The translations under genes were made by a program, and so were the position numbers. Under the pieces are notes generated by a model, which saw only the letters and a list, made by a program, of their open reading frames with translations, was not told the DNA's origin and searched no databases. Of a DNA stretch of 52,206 bases, positions 1 to 8,337 are shown piece after piece; position 1 is the first letter of the stretch; the number at the start of each line of letters is the position of its first letter. Location of the stretch: contig CAZBUB010000016.1 of NCBI GenBank assembly GCA_964494985.1, positions 1 to 52,206 of the forward strand, given 5' to 3'. Origin of the DNA: CAZBUB01 sp964494985 (GTDB lineage: Bacteria > Desulfobacterota > Desulfovibrionia > Desulfovibrionales > Desulfothermaceae).

Positions 1-30
1 AATTCAATCCAGCAAGAAAGAATTTATCAC

Positions 31-60
31 TTGAAATGATACTGTTTTGTATGTTATGTT
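31..60 (+). promoter_or_regulatory. possible sigma-70-type promoter of the first activator gene
   Basis: A TTGAAA hexamer at 31-36 is followed 18 nt later by TATGTT at 55-60, in AT-rich DNA about 110 bp ahead of the activator start at 167. The -10 box matches the consensus at only four of six positions, so this is a weak candidate. No sigma-54 box was seen in front of this gene. Confidence 0.25.
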
Positions 61-166
61 TTTATTTTATATTTTGGGAGGAAGCTATAAGCTGGACCAT
101 GTATTCGGTAACTCAAAGTTAGCAGACCATGAGCAAGCCCCCAAACACATGCGCTAAGGATTATAT

Positions 167-1903
167 ATGACTGCAAGAAAGTCTCGCATATTAGTAGTAG
201 ACGACATGCGAAGCATTAGATTTTATTTTGACTATATTTTAAGTAGCAACGATTACCTGGTAACAACCGCTGCTGATTATCATTCTGCTTTACAAATAAT
301 GGACTCTCAGTCTTTGGATCTCATCTATGCCGATATAATTTTGGATGATCACTCGGGCTTGGATATCCTGGTTGAAGCCAAACGACGAGCACTGCTCTGT
401 CCGGTTATTCTTATAACCGGGTCTCCCAAGTTGGAAACTGCCTCTGAGGCTGTGCGGCAAGGGGCTTATGATTATTTGCCCAAACCAATACACAAAAATA
501 CCCTTTTAAGGGTTACCCAGCAGGCTCTTAACCACAAGATGTCTATTGAAGAAAGTATCTACTTGCAAACTGAATGTGAAAAATATCGCCGTAATCTGGA
601 TTCAATCTTCAGAAGCGTTAAAGACGCTATCATTACAGTTGACAAAGATAGGAAGGTCATAAAAGCCAATGAAGCCACAAACTCAATTTGTGGCGTTTCT
701 TCCACCCAAATTACCGGTTGTTATTTTCCTGAATCTCTTAGTGACTGCAGTCAAAACTGCAAAGGCGCAATTGAGGAGGTCTTAAAGTCCGGAAAAAGTG
801 TGGATGAGTACTTGGTCAGATGTAAGCAGAAGCAGGAAAATGATAGAGTTGTGCTATTAAATTGTTCCCCTTGGAAAGATGAGCAAGGCAATTTTGTTGG
901 TGCTGTGTTGGTTATAAGGGATGTGACCCGGCTAAACGAGCTGGAAACAAAATTGCTGAACAGAAATGGATTTCAAAAGATGATAGGTCAAAGCAGGCCT
1001 ATGCAGCATCTTTTCCAGATGTTGGAACAACTAAAAGACGTGGACACCAATGTACTTATTACTGGTGAGAGCGGTACTGGAAAGAGCATGGCTGCAAGAG
1101 CCCTGCATGATTCAGGTCCAAGGGCCAAGAAGCCTTTTGTCACTGTAAATTGTTCTACGCTTTCAGAGACTCTTCTGGAAAGTGAGCTGTTTGGACACAT
1201 CAAGGGAGCCTACACCGGTGCAGCGCAAGATAAAGTTGGTCGGTTTGAACTCGCTGACGGTGGATCTATCTTTCTTGATGAGATAGGAGATATCTCACCG
1301 AAAGTTCAGCTGAAGCTTTTGGCTTTTCTTCAGGATCACGCATTTGAGCGCGTAGGAGACTCTAAACCCATAAAAGTTGATGTGCGCATTATTGCTGCTA
1401 CAAACCAGGACTTGGAGGCTAAAGTTCAATCTAGAGAATTTCGACAAGATCTGTATTATCGGCTTAAAGTCGTTAAATTAAATATGCCTCCACTTAGAGA
1501 AAGACCTGAGGATATTCCCCTTTTGGTTGAACACTTTAGGACTTATTTCAATCAAAAGTTTAAAAAGGATGTACAGTCCATAACCAGCCAGGTAATATAT
1601 TATTTTCAGCACTATCCCTGGCCAGGAAACGTAAGGGAGCTAATGCATGCCATGGAGCATGCATTTGTTCTTTGTAAGGGTAAGACTATTTATTTAGAGT
1701 GTTTGCCTCCTGAACTTATCAAATATTCAGAGACGGAATCTGCTATCCCGGAAAATCAAAATTTGAACTCGGATTACCAAAGAATTTTCGAGACCTTGGA
1801 AAAAACGGGCTGGAACAAAGCTAAGGCAGCCAGGATGCTGGGAATCAGCCGACAAACCCTGTACAAAAAGATCAAGAACTTGGGCTTAAGCTCTTCAGGA
1901 TGA
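167..1903 (+). CDS. sigma-54-dependent response regulator (REC-PAS-AAA-Fis)
   Basis: Cytoplasmic NtrC/AtoC-class activator of RNA polymerase sigma-54, 578 residues. Domains in order: receiver (1-120) with acidic pair at D12/D13, phospho-acceptor D56 and the lysine of LPKPI; PAS (about 145-255) carrying several cysteines, including a C-x3-C pair, which might bind a cofactor or sense redox; AAA+ domain (about 270-500) with Walker A GESGTGKS near 300, the sigma-54 contact loop as GAYTGA and a Walker B FLDEIGD; C-terminal Fis-type HTH (about 540-575). It opens a same-strand signalling cluster with four histidine kinases downstream, any of which could phosphorylate it. Its closest relative in the window is the activator at 42951, with the same domain order. 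A sigma-54-like box lies 148 bp past its stop. Family call is firm; targets are inferred. Confidence 0.95.
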   Translation: MTARKSRILVVDDMRSIRFYFDYILSSNDYLVTTAADYHSALQIMDSQSLDLIYADIILDDHSGLDILVEAKRRALLCPVILITGSPKLETASEAVRQGAYDYLPKPIHKNTLLRVTQQALNHKMSIEESIYLQTECEKYRRNLDSIFRSVKDAIITVDKDRKVIKANEATNSICGVSSTQITGCYFPESLSDCSQNCKGAIEEVLKSGKSVDEYLVRCKQKQENDRVVLLNCSPWKDEQGNFVGAVLVIRDVTRLNELETKLLNRNGFQKMIGQSRPMQHLFQMLEQLKDVDTNVLITGESGTGKSMAARALHDSGPRAKKPFVTVNCSTLSETLLESELFGHIKGAYTGAAQDKVGRFELADGGSIFLDEIGDISPKVQLKLLAFLQDHAFERVGDSKPIKVDVRIIAATNQDLEAKVQSREFRQDLYYRLKVVKLNMPPLRERPEDIPLLVEHFRTYFNQKFKKDVQSITSQVIYYFQHYPWPGNVRELMHAMEHAFVLCKGKTIYLECLPPELIKYSETESAIPENQNLNSDYQRIFETLEKTGWNKAKAARMLGISRQTLYKKIKNLGLSSSG

Positions 1904-1919
1904 GTGTCCAGGTTGACAA

Positions 1920-1974
1920 ATGTGTGGTTTACACATCTGTCTAGTATGCACATTCCCTTCAGGCCAAAAGGCCT
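1920..1974 (+). terminator. two small hairpins after the activator gene
   Basis: ATGTGT/ACACAT (1920-1925 with 1931-1936) and AGGCC/GGCCT (1961-1965 with 1970-1974) are short perfect inverted repeats in the gap after the activator stop. Neither is followed by a clear T-run, so they are at best weak terminators or mRNA-stabilising hairpins. Confidence 0.3.
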
Positions 1975-2050
1975 ACAAATCATATATTACAATCCCTGCC
2001 ATTTTTCTATCCATAGGTATTTCAGCATATTCTCGTCTTAAATAATGCTC

Positions 2051-2066
2051 TGGCATATTTTTTGTT
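2051..2066 (+). promoter_or_regulatory. candidate sigma-54 promoter
   Basis: TGGCAT-N5-TTGTT, with the -24 GG and the -12 TTG at the correct spacing; the usual C of the -12 TTGC is T. It lies 88 bp before the preferred start of the thioredoxin-like gene at 2154 and directly after a sigma-54 activator gene. The same arrangement recurs at 45088. Plausible but not proven. Confidence 0.45.
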
Positions 2067-2153
2067 AAGAGTCTGAAGGCTGCTCATGCAAAGCAACCTC
2101 TTATTAAGGTTGTATGTATGGGCCAACAACTCCGCCGTAGGTCAGGACTTTTT

Positions 2154-2528
2154 ATGCTGGATATGATCAGTTGGGATAATTTTTCCAAACAAATCAAAAG
2201 CAAAGAGCAGGTAGTACTCTTGGCCTGTATTCATGCAGGAGTGGGTTTTAACAAGCAAATTAACCTCTTGCACAGAGTCTGTAAAGCATATGAAAAGGAG
2301 CTGAAAATATGTGTTGTGCACGATGATTCCAGGGAAGCAATCCAGAGCAGCTTGGCCATACACGGCACGCCATTTTATATTGTTTATTACCATGGAGAAG
2401 AAAAAGGAAGAATTCTGGGGGAGGCCAATTGGGATAAACTCACAAATTTATTAACGTCACTGATATCTACGAAAATTTCCTCTGTGAAAGCGAAGAAGAT
2501 GGAAAAGAATAATAAAAGCCGTCATTGA
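2154..2528 (+). CDS. thioredoxin-fold protein without CxxC
   Basis: About 124 residues. The ATG at 2154 is preferred because AGGA at 2144-2147 sits six bases ahead; an in-frame ATG at 2118 would add 12 residues with no clear ribosome site. The order of hydrophobic strands, the central helix and a GTPF segment at the cis-proline position match the thioredoxin fold, and the C-terminal GEANWDKLTNLL resembles its last helix. Where thioredoxin has WCGPC this protein reads CIHAGVGF, so there is no dithiol pair and disulfide exchange is unlikely. It has no signal peptide. Its place between an activator and a lone receiver suggests an adaptor or sensor role, which is inference only. Confidence 0.6.
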   Translation: MLDMISWDNFSKQIKSKEQVVLLACIHAGVGFNKQINLLHRVCKAYEKELKICVVHDDSREAIQSSLAIHGTPFYIVYYHGEEKGRILGEANWDKLTNLLTSLISTKISSVKAKKMEKNNKSRH

Positions 2529-2565
2529 AACCCTGCTAATACAATTTATTGAGGTGTAAACTTAA

Positions 2566-3009
2566 ATGGAAGCTAAGAAAGTTTCGATTTTGATTGCTGA
2601 AGACGAAGAACCTATCTTGGAGCAATATCAAACCTTACTGACAAGAAAATACTCTGTGGTTTTGACCGCCAGAAGTAAAGAAGAAGCCAGTAATGTTTTT
2701 AAGGAAAGCTTAGGACAAGGTATACAAATTCCTGTTGTAATCACTGATATACAAATGGAAAGCGATACTGCTGGGATAGATTTAATAAATGAAATAAGTT
2801 ATTTACAACCTTCAACTCAATTTATCATTGTGTCTGCATTGCATGAAAGAGCGTTCGTGGCCATTCAGACAGCTAAGGCAAACATAGCGAGTCTGCCTAA
2901 ACCAGTATCCTTTATGCATTTACGATTGGCTATCGAAGCTGCACTGGAAAGATATAAAGAGTCTCAGTGGCTGGACAGGCTGAAAAGAACATTGTCAGAA
3001 GGTGTATAA
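2566..3009 (+). CDS. single-domain response regulator
   Basis: 147 residues, essentially one receiver domain with a short helical tail and no output domain. Visible active-site residues: the acidic patch EDE near 12-14, phospho-acceptor D61 in VVITDIQM, a serine in IIVSAL and the lysine of SLPKP. A GAGGTG ribosome site precedes the ATG. It may act as a phosphate relay or a CheY-like protein for the kinases that follow. Its partner cannot be told from sequence. Confidence 0.85.
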   Translation: MEAKKVSILIAEDEEPILEQYQTLLTRKYSVVLTARSKEEASNVFKESLGQGIQIPVVITDIQMESDTAGIDLINEISYLQPSTQFIIVSALHERAFVAIQTAKANIASLPKPVSFMHLRLAIEAALERYKESQWLDRLKRTLSEGV

Positions 3010-3053
3010 TGTACTTGGCATGGATAAGTTAACTGCGAAAGGAGTCTGGAAAT

Positions 3054-3245
3054 ATGATTTGGCCGGAAATAAATGATTCTTTTCTGCTGGTTGACTAAGT
3101 ATACATGACTTTACCGGACCATCAGTAAGTTTGCAGGAATAAGTATCTAATAATTTTAAAATACCGTTTAGTAGGAAACGGTAACTATGTGGATCATGCC
3201 GATCATTCTTTGGCAGAGCAATTGGCAAACGAGCAAAGGTGTGCG
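3054..3245 (+). pseudogene. possible remnant of a small gene, two in-frame TAA stops
   Basis: A good ribosome site AAAGGAG (3038-3044) stands nine bases before an ATG at 3054. That frame reads 14 sense codons, the last five spelling FLLVD as at the start of a receiver domain, then TAA, ten more codons, a second TAA at 3126-3128, and a further 38 sense codons to a TGA near 3243. Codon choice resembles real genes, but the frame is broken twice. It may be a decayed regulator gene or chance. It fills most of the 301-bp gap 3010-3310, which otherwise shows only a weak TGGCAG-N5-TTGGC box at 3211-3226. Confidence 0.3.
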
Positions 3246-3310
3246 TGATAGAAGTATATGTGACTTGCCAGTAAGGCTGGGAATTTGTTGGGCCAAGCTT
3301 ACAAACGTCA

Positions 3311-4591
3311 GTGCAACCAGAAATGCAGTTTATTGCTAATATGTCAGATTGTCATCCTTGGCTTCCTTATGTTTTATCGATTGCTGGGGTAGTTTTTACA
3401 GGCCTGGCAATTTTTTATGTCTATAAAAAATACAATGAGTTGTATGCAAGCCGCCTAGGGTTATCGGTACTTATGGAAAATGCAGCCCAAGGGATATTAA
3501 TAACCGATGGCAAAGGAGTGATCCAAAATGCCAATAAACAAATAGGACATATGTTTGGATATGCAGTTCAGGAATTACTGGGAGAAAGAGTAGAGATTCT
3601 GCTTCCAGAAGGGCAGCGAGAAGTACATGTTGCCCACCGTATGCGGTTCATAAAGCACCCTCAGCAAAGAATCCTGGGGGCTGCTCAGGGGCTCTTGGCC
3701 CGCCGCAAATCAGGAGAATATTTTCCGGCTGACATTGGTTTGGGCTACGTTCAGTTCCGGGGCAAAATGAGGATCATGGCCTTTATTAGCGACATCAGTT
3801 CTCGCAAGGCAACTGAAAAAGAGCTGCTCAATGCTAAGAAGGAAGCGGAAACCGCCAACCGTCTTAAGAGCGATTTTTTGAATATGATGAGCCATGAGCT
3901 GCGCACTCCTTTGACCACCATGCTGGGCAACCTGCCCTATGCCAGAAATCAACTTTTAAAATTGCAAGAAAGGTTTGCGCAAAGCGGAGGGGACCCGGGC
4001 ATAGATTTTGACGATGTCAGTTCTGCCCTGGAGGATTGTGAATGCGACAGCAGACACTTGCTGGCTCTGATTAACGATTTGCTGGATATTTCCAAAATTG
4101 AGGCTGGCAAGCTGGAACTCAAATCAGAAGATTTATTTCTACAGGAGCTGGCAAAAACAACAACGGAAAAGATGCGCCGCCAGGCAGAAAACAAAAATTT
4201 AAGCCTGGAATTCATTGCAGAAGACGATCCCTTGGTCTGGGCTGATGCTTTAAGATTGCGGCAGATTCTGCTCAATCTGCTGAGTAATGCTCTTAAATTC
4301 ACGGATCAGGGGGGTATTATCGTACGTATTTCCAGTACTCATAAACTGGCTCTGCTCACCGTGGAAGACAGCGGTAGCGGAATAAGTAAAGAGGACCAGC
4401 CCTACATTTTCGAGAAGTTTCGGCAGACGGACAGTTACGCCAGCCGGTCCGCAGGGGGAACAGGTCTGGGACTGGCAATCAGCAAGCGACTGGCCGAGCT
4501 TCATGGCGGTAAGATAGACGTGCAAAGCGAAGTAGGCAAGGGCAGCACCTTCAGCTTGGCTCTTCCATTGATAGGAGACAGGCAGAGCTAG
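3311..4591 (+). CDS. membrane-anchored PAS sensor histidine kinase
   Basis: 426 residues from a GTG at 3311; an in-frame ATG at 3323 is equally possible and neither has a strong ribosome site. One transmembrane helix (about 18-39), then a PAS domain (about 52-165), HisKA with phospho-acceptor H195 in MMSHELRTPL, and HATPase_c with the N box near NLLSNALKF, G1 DSGSGIS and G2 GGTGLGLAIS. There is no extracytoplasmic domain, so any signal should reach the PAS domain inside the cell or the membrane segment. It is the first of four successive kinases and may feed the receivers around it. Confidence 0.9.
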   Translation: MQPEMQFIANMSDCHPWLPYVLSIAGVVFTGLAIFYVYKKYNELYASRLGLSVLMENAAQGILITDGKGVIQNANKQIGHMFGYAVQELLGERVEILLPEGQREVHVAHRMRFIKHPQQRILGAAQGLLARRKSGEYFPADIGLGYVQFRGKMRIMAFISDISSRKATEKELLNAKKEAETANRLKSDFLNMMSHELRTPLTTMLGNLPYARNQLLKLQERFAQSGGDPGIDFDDVSSALEDCECDSRHLLALINDLLDISKIEAGKLELKSEDLFLQELAKTTTEKMRRQAENKNLSLEFIAEDDPLVWADALRLRQILLNLLSNALKFTDQGGIIVRISSTHKLALLTVEDSGSGISKEDQPYIFEKFRQTDSYASRSAGGTGLGLAISKRLAELHGGKIDVQSEVGKGSTFSLALPLIGDRQS

Positions 4592-4633
4592 TCCATATGA
4601 TTTAAAAACACACTGGGAAGGGAGCAGACAGAA

Positions 4634-5749
4634 ATGGATGGAGAGCACAAGGTTTTGGTAGTTGATGATGAACAGAAAATCTTACGCATGATGAAGCGCA
4701 ATTTAAGCGGACTGGGACACGAAGTAACTACTTCTGATAGTGGGGAAAATGCATTGAAGTTGCTAGAGAAGCAGGAGTTTGATTTGGTTTTGTTGGATCA
4801 AATATTGCCCGGCATGGACGGCATAGAGGTCAGGCAGGAAATACAGAAGATGATGCACAATCCTCCGCCTGTAATCATGTTCACTGCCCACGGTACGGTG
4901 CACCTTGCTGCGGAGGCCATGAAGACAGGTTTTGTGGATTTTATACCCAAGCCCATAACCGATTTCCAGGAATTGGATTTTAAGATTCGTCGGAATTTGC
5001 AAAGAGCTGAGCTGGAACGCAAACTGCGCGAGACTGAGATTGCCAGGGAAGCAGCTGAAGAAATCGGTCAACTCAAGGACCGCTTTTTGAGTTTAATGAG
5101 CCATGAGCTACGTACCCCACTTACAGCAATTATCGGACTGACTCAGACCATACAGCGCAAGATGCAAAAAGGGCAGAGCCCTGAAGAGAAAACCCTGAAC
5201 CATATTTTGGATTCTGCTTCTCAGCTTAAAAGGCTTATGGAAGAGGTTTTGGAAGTTGCTGCAGTGGAAAATCAAACGCAATTCAGGTTAGAGCCAGTAG
5301 ATATTAAAAAAATGATTTCTGAAGTTCTGGTCAGGACACAAGTAAGGGCAGCCCAAAAAGGACTGGCATTGAAAACGCATATCGAGGGTGAGCTTCAACC
5401 TGTTCGGGCTGATCGTTATAGATTGGGACAGATTCTAAGCCACCTTTTGGATAACGCTATCAAGTTTACTGAACAAGGTGAGATTTTTTTGGGTCTCGAA
5501 GAAAAAGCCAGGCAAATTCGTATTGTAGTCCGCGATACAGGCTGCGGTATTCCTGAAGAGAGGTTGAACCGTGTGTTCGATCGTTTTTTTAAATTAGATC
5601 AATCCGGCCAGTCCCCTGGAGCAGGAGTAGGGCTCTTTTTGGTCAAAAATTGGGTGGAAAAAATGGAGGGCAGGATATGGGTGCAAAGCAAGCCTGACGC
5701 CGGGACAGCTTTTTATTTTGAACTGCCTTTCTGGGAGGAGCAATTATGA
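4634..5749 (+). CDS. receiver-histidine kinase (REC-HisKA-HATPase)
   Basis: 371 residues, soluble. Receiver (1-120) with D11/D12, phospho-acceptor D55 in LVLLDQILPG and lysine in IPKPI; then HisKA with H157 in LMSHELRTPL, and HATPase_c with DNAIKF, DTGCGIP and a shortened G2 GAGVGLFLV. The receiver-first order suggests that phosphorylation of the receiver controls the attached kinase. GGGAG lies upstream of the ATG. The stop overlaps the next start in an ATGA, so the two kinases are probably translationally coupled. Confidence 0.9.
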   Translation: MDGEHKVLVVDDEQKILRMMKRNLSGLGHEVTTSDSGENALKLLEKQEFDLVLLDQILPGMDGIEVRQEIQKMMHNPPPVIMFTAHGTVHLAAEAMKTGFVDFIPKPITDFQELDFKIRRNLQRAELERKLRETEIAREAAEEIGQLKDRFLSLMSHELRTPLTAIIGLTQTIQRKMQKGQSPEEKTLNHILDSASQLKRLMEEVLEVAAVENQTQFRLEPVDIKKMISEVLVRTQVRAAQKGLALKTHIEGELQPVRADRYRLGQILSHLLDNAIKFTEQGEIFLGLEEKARQIRIVVRDTGCGIPEERLNRVFDRFFKLDQSGQSPGAGVGLFLVKNWVEKMEGRIWVQSKPDAGTAFYFELPFWEEQL

Positions 5750-8271
5750 CTCAAGTGGCGAACAAAAGGCCATGTGACCAGTACCTGCACAATGCCCGAG
5801 AGTTAGCCAGGGAAAACGAAAGGCGCTTACAAAGGGTAATAGATAATTCTCCATTGGGCATGTATTTGTACGAGCTCCAAGATGAACAGCTTATACTCAT
5901 AGATGCCAATCCCGCTGCTGATGCAATTATAGGGGTCAAGCACCAAAGTCTTTTAGGAAAGGAGATCTCCACGGTTTTTCCTGAGTTGGCGAGAGCCGAG
6001 ATACCAAATATTTTAATGCAAGTGCTGCAAACAGGGCAGACATGGACCGATGAAAATGTCCAATATCAGGATGATAGGATTTCCGGGGTTTTTCAGGTGC
6101 ATGCCTTTCGGGTTTCAGAAGAAAGGCTGGCAGTTCAGTTCTTTGAGATAACCGAGCGCAAGCTCATGGAAAAGGCCCTGCGGGAGAGTGAAGCTTTTAA
6201 TCGGGAGACCTTAAATGCCTTACCAGCCAATATTGCGGTTATAAATGAGTATGGCGATATTTTGACTACTAACCGTAGCTGGGACGAATTCGCCCAGGCA
6301 AACGGCAGTCCGGAGTCTGCAGCAGTGGGCAAGGGGAGCAACTATCTGGATATTTGTCGCAAAGCTACAGGCCGGAATTCAGAGGAAGCTCCGGATTGTT
6401 TTGAGGGGTTGCAAAGAGTCCTGGCCGGAGTGAGCGATTCCTACACCCTGGAGTATCCCTGCCATAGTCCAGATAAAAAGCGCTGGTTCAGGATGTGGGC
6501 CACTGCCTTCCCCAATGGAGAAATGGCGGTTGTCAGCCACATTGACATTACTGAACGTAAACTGGCTGAGATTGAGTTGGAAAGGCATCAGCGACTTCTG
6601 TCAGAATTCGTGGACGAGCAGACTAAGGAGCTAAGAAAAGCAAATGCCCTATTGCGGCTAAATGAAGAAAGATTAGCCTCTTTGCTGCAATTGAGTTTGA
6701 TGAGCGAGCAAAATGAGCAGGAAATTGCCGATTTTGCCCTGGAAGAGGCTGTAAGGCTGACCGGCAGTGAGATAGGTTTTTTGCATTTTGTGGATGCCGA
6801 TCAGGAAACCTTGCGTTTTTTTTCCTGGTCCCAAAAAGTACTTCAGGGCTGTGAACTTCCCGAATCAGAGCATCATTGCATCAGAGAAGCCGGAATTTGG
6901 GTGGATGCCATCCGCCAGCGTCAGCCGGTAATTTATAATGATTATCCAGCTGTGATCGGAAAAAAGGGTTTACCTGAAGGGCATATTCCGATTTTGCGTT
7001 ACATGAGTGTTCCGGTTTTTGACGGGAGTCGTGTTGTAGCCCTTATAGGAGTGGGCAACAAAAAAAAGCCCTATGTACAAGCCGACTCTGATCAATTGAA
7101 CCTGTTTATGAGCACCATGTGGAGTATTCTAATGCGGCGCCGTACCGAGGAAGATCTCAAGGAAAGTGAGCGCAGATTCAGGGCTATTACCGAGACAGTG
7201 GAAGATGTTTTCTGGCTGTCCACACCAGGAATGGAAAAGATACTTTATGTAAATTCCGCCTATGAAAGGATCTGGGGCAGAAGCAGGGAGAGTCTTTACC
7301 AAAATTCGCAAAATTTCATTGAGGCGATACATCCCGAAGACAGGATAAAGGTAGCCAGGGAAATCCAAGAGCATATCCAGGGCAGATGGAATGTTGAATA
7401 TCGTATAATCAGACCCGATGGTTCAATCCGCTGGATAATGGACCGTGGCTATCCTATCCATAATGAGCAGGGAGAACTTGTTAGGATGACAGGTACGGCC
7501 AAGGACATAACCAGGGAAAGACAAAACGAGGAGGATCTCATGCAGGCCAAGGAAAGGGCTGAGGCTGCAGATCGGGCCAAAAGCGAATTCTTGGCCAGTA
7601 TGAGTCATGAAATCCGAACACCTTTGCACGGCATCCGCGGGGCAGCCCAGACAGTTCAGCGTCTGGATAGGCGCGGGAAACTGACCGAAGAAAAGCTAAG
7701 CGAGAAATTAGAGGATATTATATCTACAATCGGTCACCTGACAGGCATTGTGGAGGATGTGCTGGACTTTTCCAAAATTGAGGCCGGAAGAATGGAGATG
7801 AATTTTGAAAAGGTAAGCTTGCGGCAAATTATCGACAGTCTGCAGTCCAGTTTCTGCACTGAAGCCAGTGAGCAGGGCCTGACTTTTGAGTCTCGCGTAC
7901 CTGAGGAATTTCCGTTGGTCAGTGCTGATCGCAAGCGTTTAACCCAAGTAATGTATAATCTTGTGGGTAATGCCCTGAAGTTTACTTCCGCAGGTTTTAT
8001 CCGGGTTGAGGCTCAAGAGTCGCTTGATGACGACAAATTTGTACAGGTCTCGATCATTGATAGCGGCGCAGGTATATCAGCTAACGATCTGGACCGTATT
8101 TTTGATCGCTTTGAGAGACTGGAAACTTCAGGTCATAAGCAAGGGACAGGCCTGGGCTTGTCTATTAGTAAAAGATTAGTGGAAATGATGGGCGGTCAAA
8201 TCTGGGTGGACAGTGAAATCGGCAGAGGTAGTACTTTTCATTTCAATCTTAAAAAATGGGATGCAAATTAG
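5746..8271 (+). CDS. multi-PAS/GAF sensor histidine kinase
   Basis: 841 residues, no transmembrane helix. Order: PAS (about 25-135), PAS (about 147-265), a short coiled coil, GAF (about 311-465), PAS with PAC (about 472-590), HisKA with H621 in SMSHEIRTPLHG, HATPase_c with NLVGNALKF, DSGAGIS and GTGLGLSISK. The GAF domain is of the kind common in cytoplasmic sensor kinases (SEIGFLHFVD near its start). Four input domains in one soluble protein point to integration of several intracellular signals. The start overlaps the stop of the preceding kinase. Ligands are unknown. Confidence 0.93.
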   Translation: MTQVANKRPCDQYLHNARELARENERRLQRVIDNSPLGMYLYELQDEQLILIDANPAADAIIGVKHQSLLGKEISTVFPELARAEIPNILMQVLQTGQTWTDENVQYQDDRISGVFQVHAFRVSEERLAVQFFEITERKLMEKALRESEAFNRETLNALPANIAVINEYGDILTTNRSWDEFAQANGSPESAAVGKGSNYLDICRKATGRNSEEAPDCFEGLQRVLAGVSDSYTLEYPCHSPDKKRWFRMWATAFPNGEMAVVSHIDITERKLAEIELERHQRLLSEFVDEQTKELRKANALLRLNEERLASLLQLSLMSEQNEQEIADFALEEAVRLTGSEIGFLHFVDADQETLRFFSWSQKVLQGCELPESEHHCIREAGIWVDAIRQRQPVIYNDYPAVIGKKGLPEGHIPILRYMSVPVFDGSRVVALIGVGNKKKPYVQADSDQLNLFMSTMWSILMRRRTEEDLKESERRFRAITETVEDVFWLSTPGMEKILYVNSAYERIWGRSRESLYQNSQNFIEAIHPEDRIKVAREIQEHIQGRWNVEYRIIRPDGSIRWIMDRGYPIHNEQGELVRMTGTAKDITRERQNEEDLMQAKERAEAADRAKSEFLASMSHEIRTPLHGIRGAAQTVQRLDRRGKLTEEKLSEKLEDIISTIGHLTGIVEDVLDFSKIEAGRMEMNFEKVSLRQIIDSLQSSFCTEASEQGLTFESRVPEEFPLVSADRKRLTQVMYNLVGNALKFTSAGFIRVEAQESLDDDKFVQVSIIDSGAGISANDLDRIFDRFERLETSGHKQGTGLGLSISKRLVEMMGGQIWVDSEIGRGSTFHFNLKKWDAN

Positions 8272-8337
8272 AAAGATTGGGCCAAGGACGACTATATACT
8301 TGAAGAACTTTCTAATTGAGTTAAGGAGGCAAAGCAA

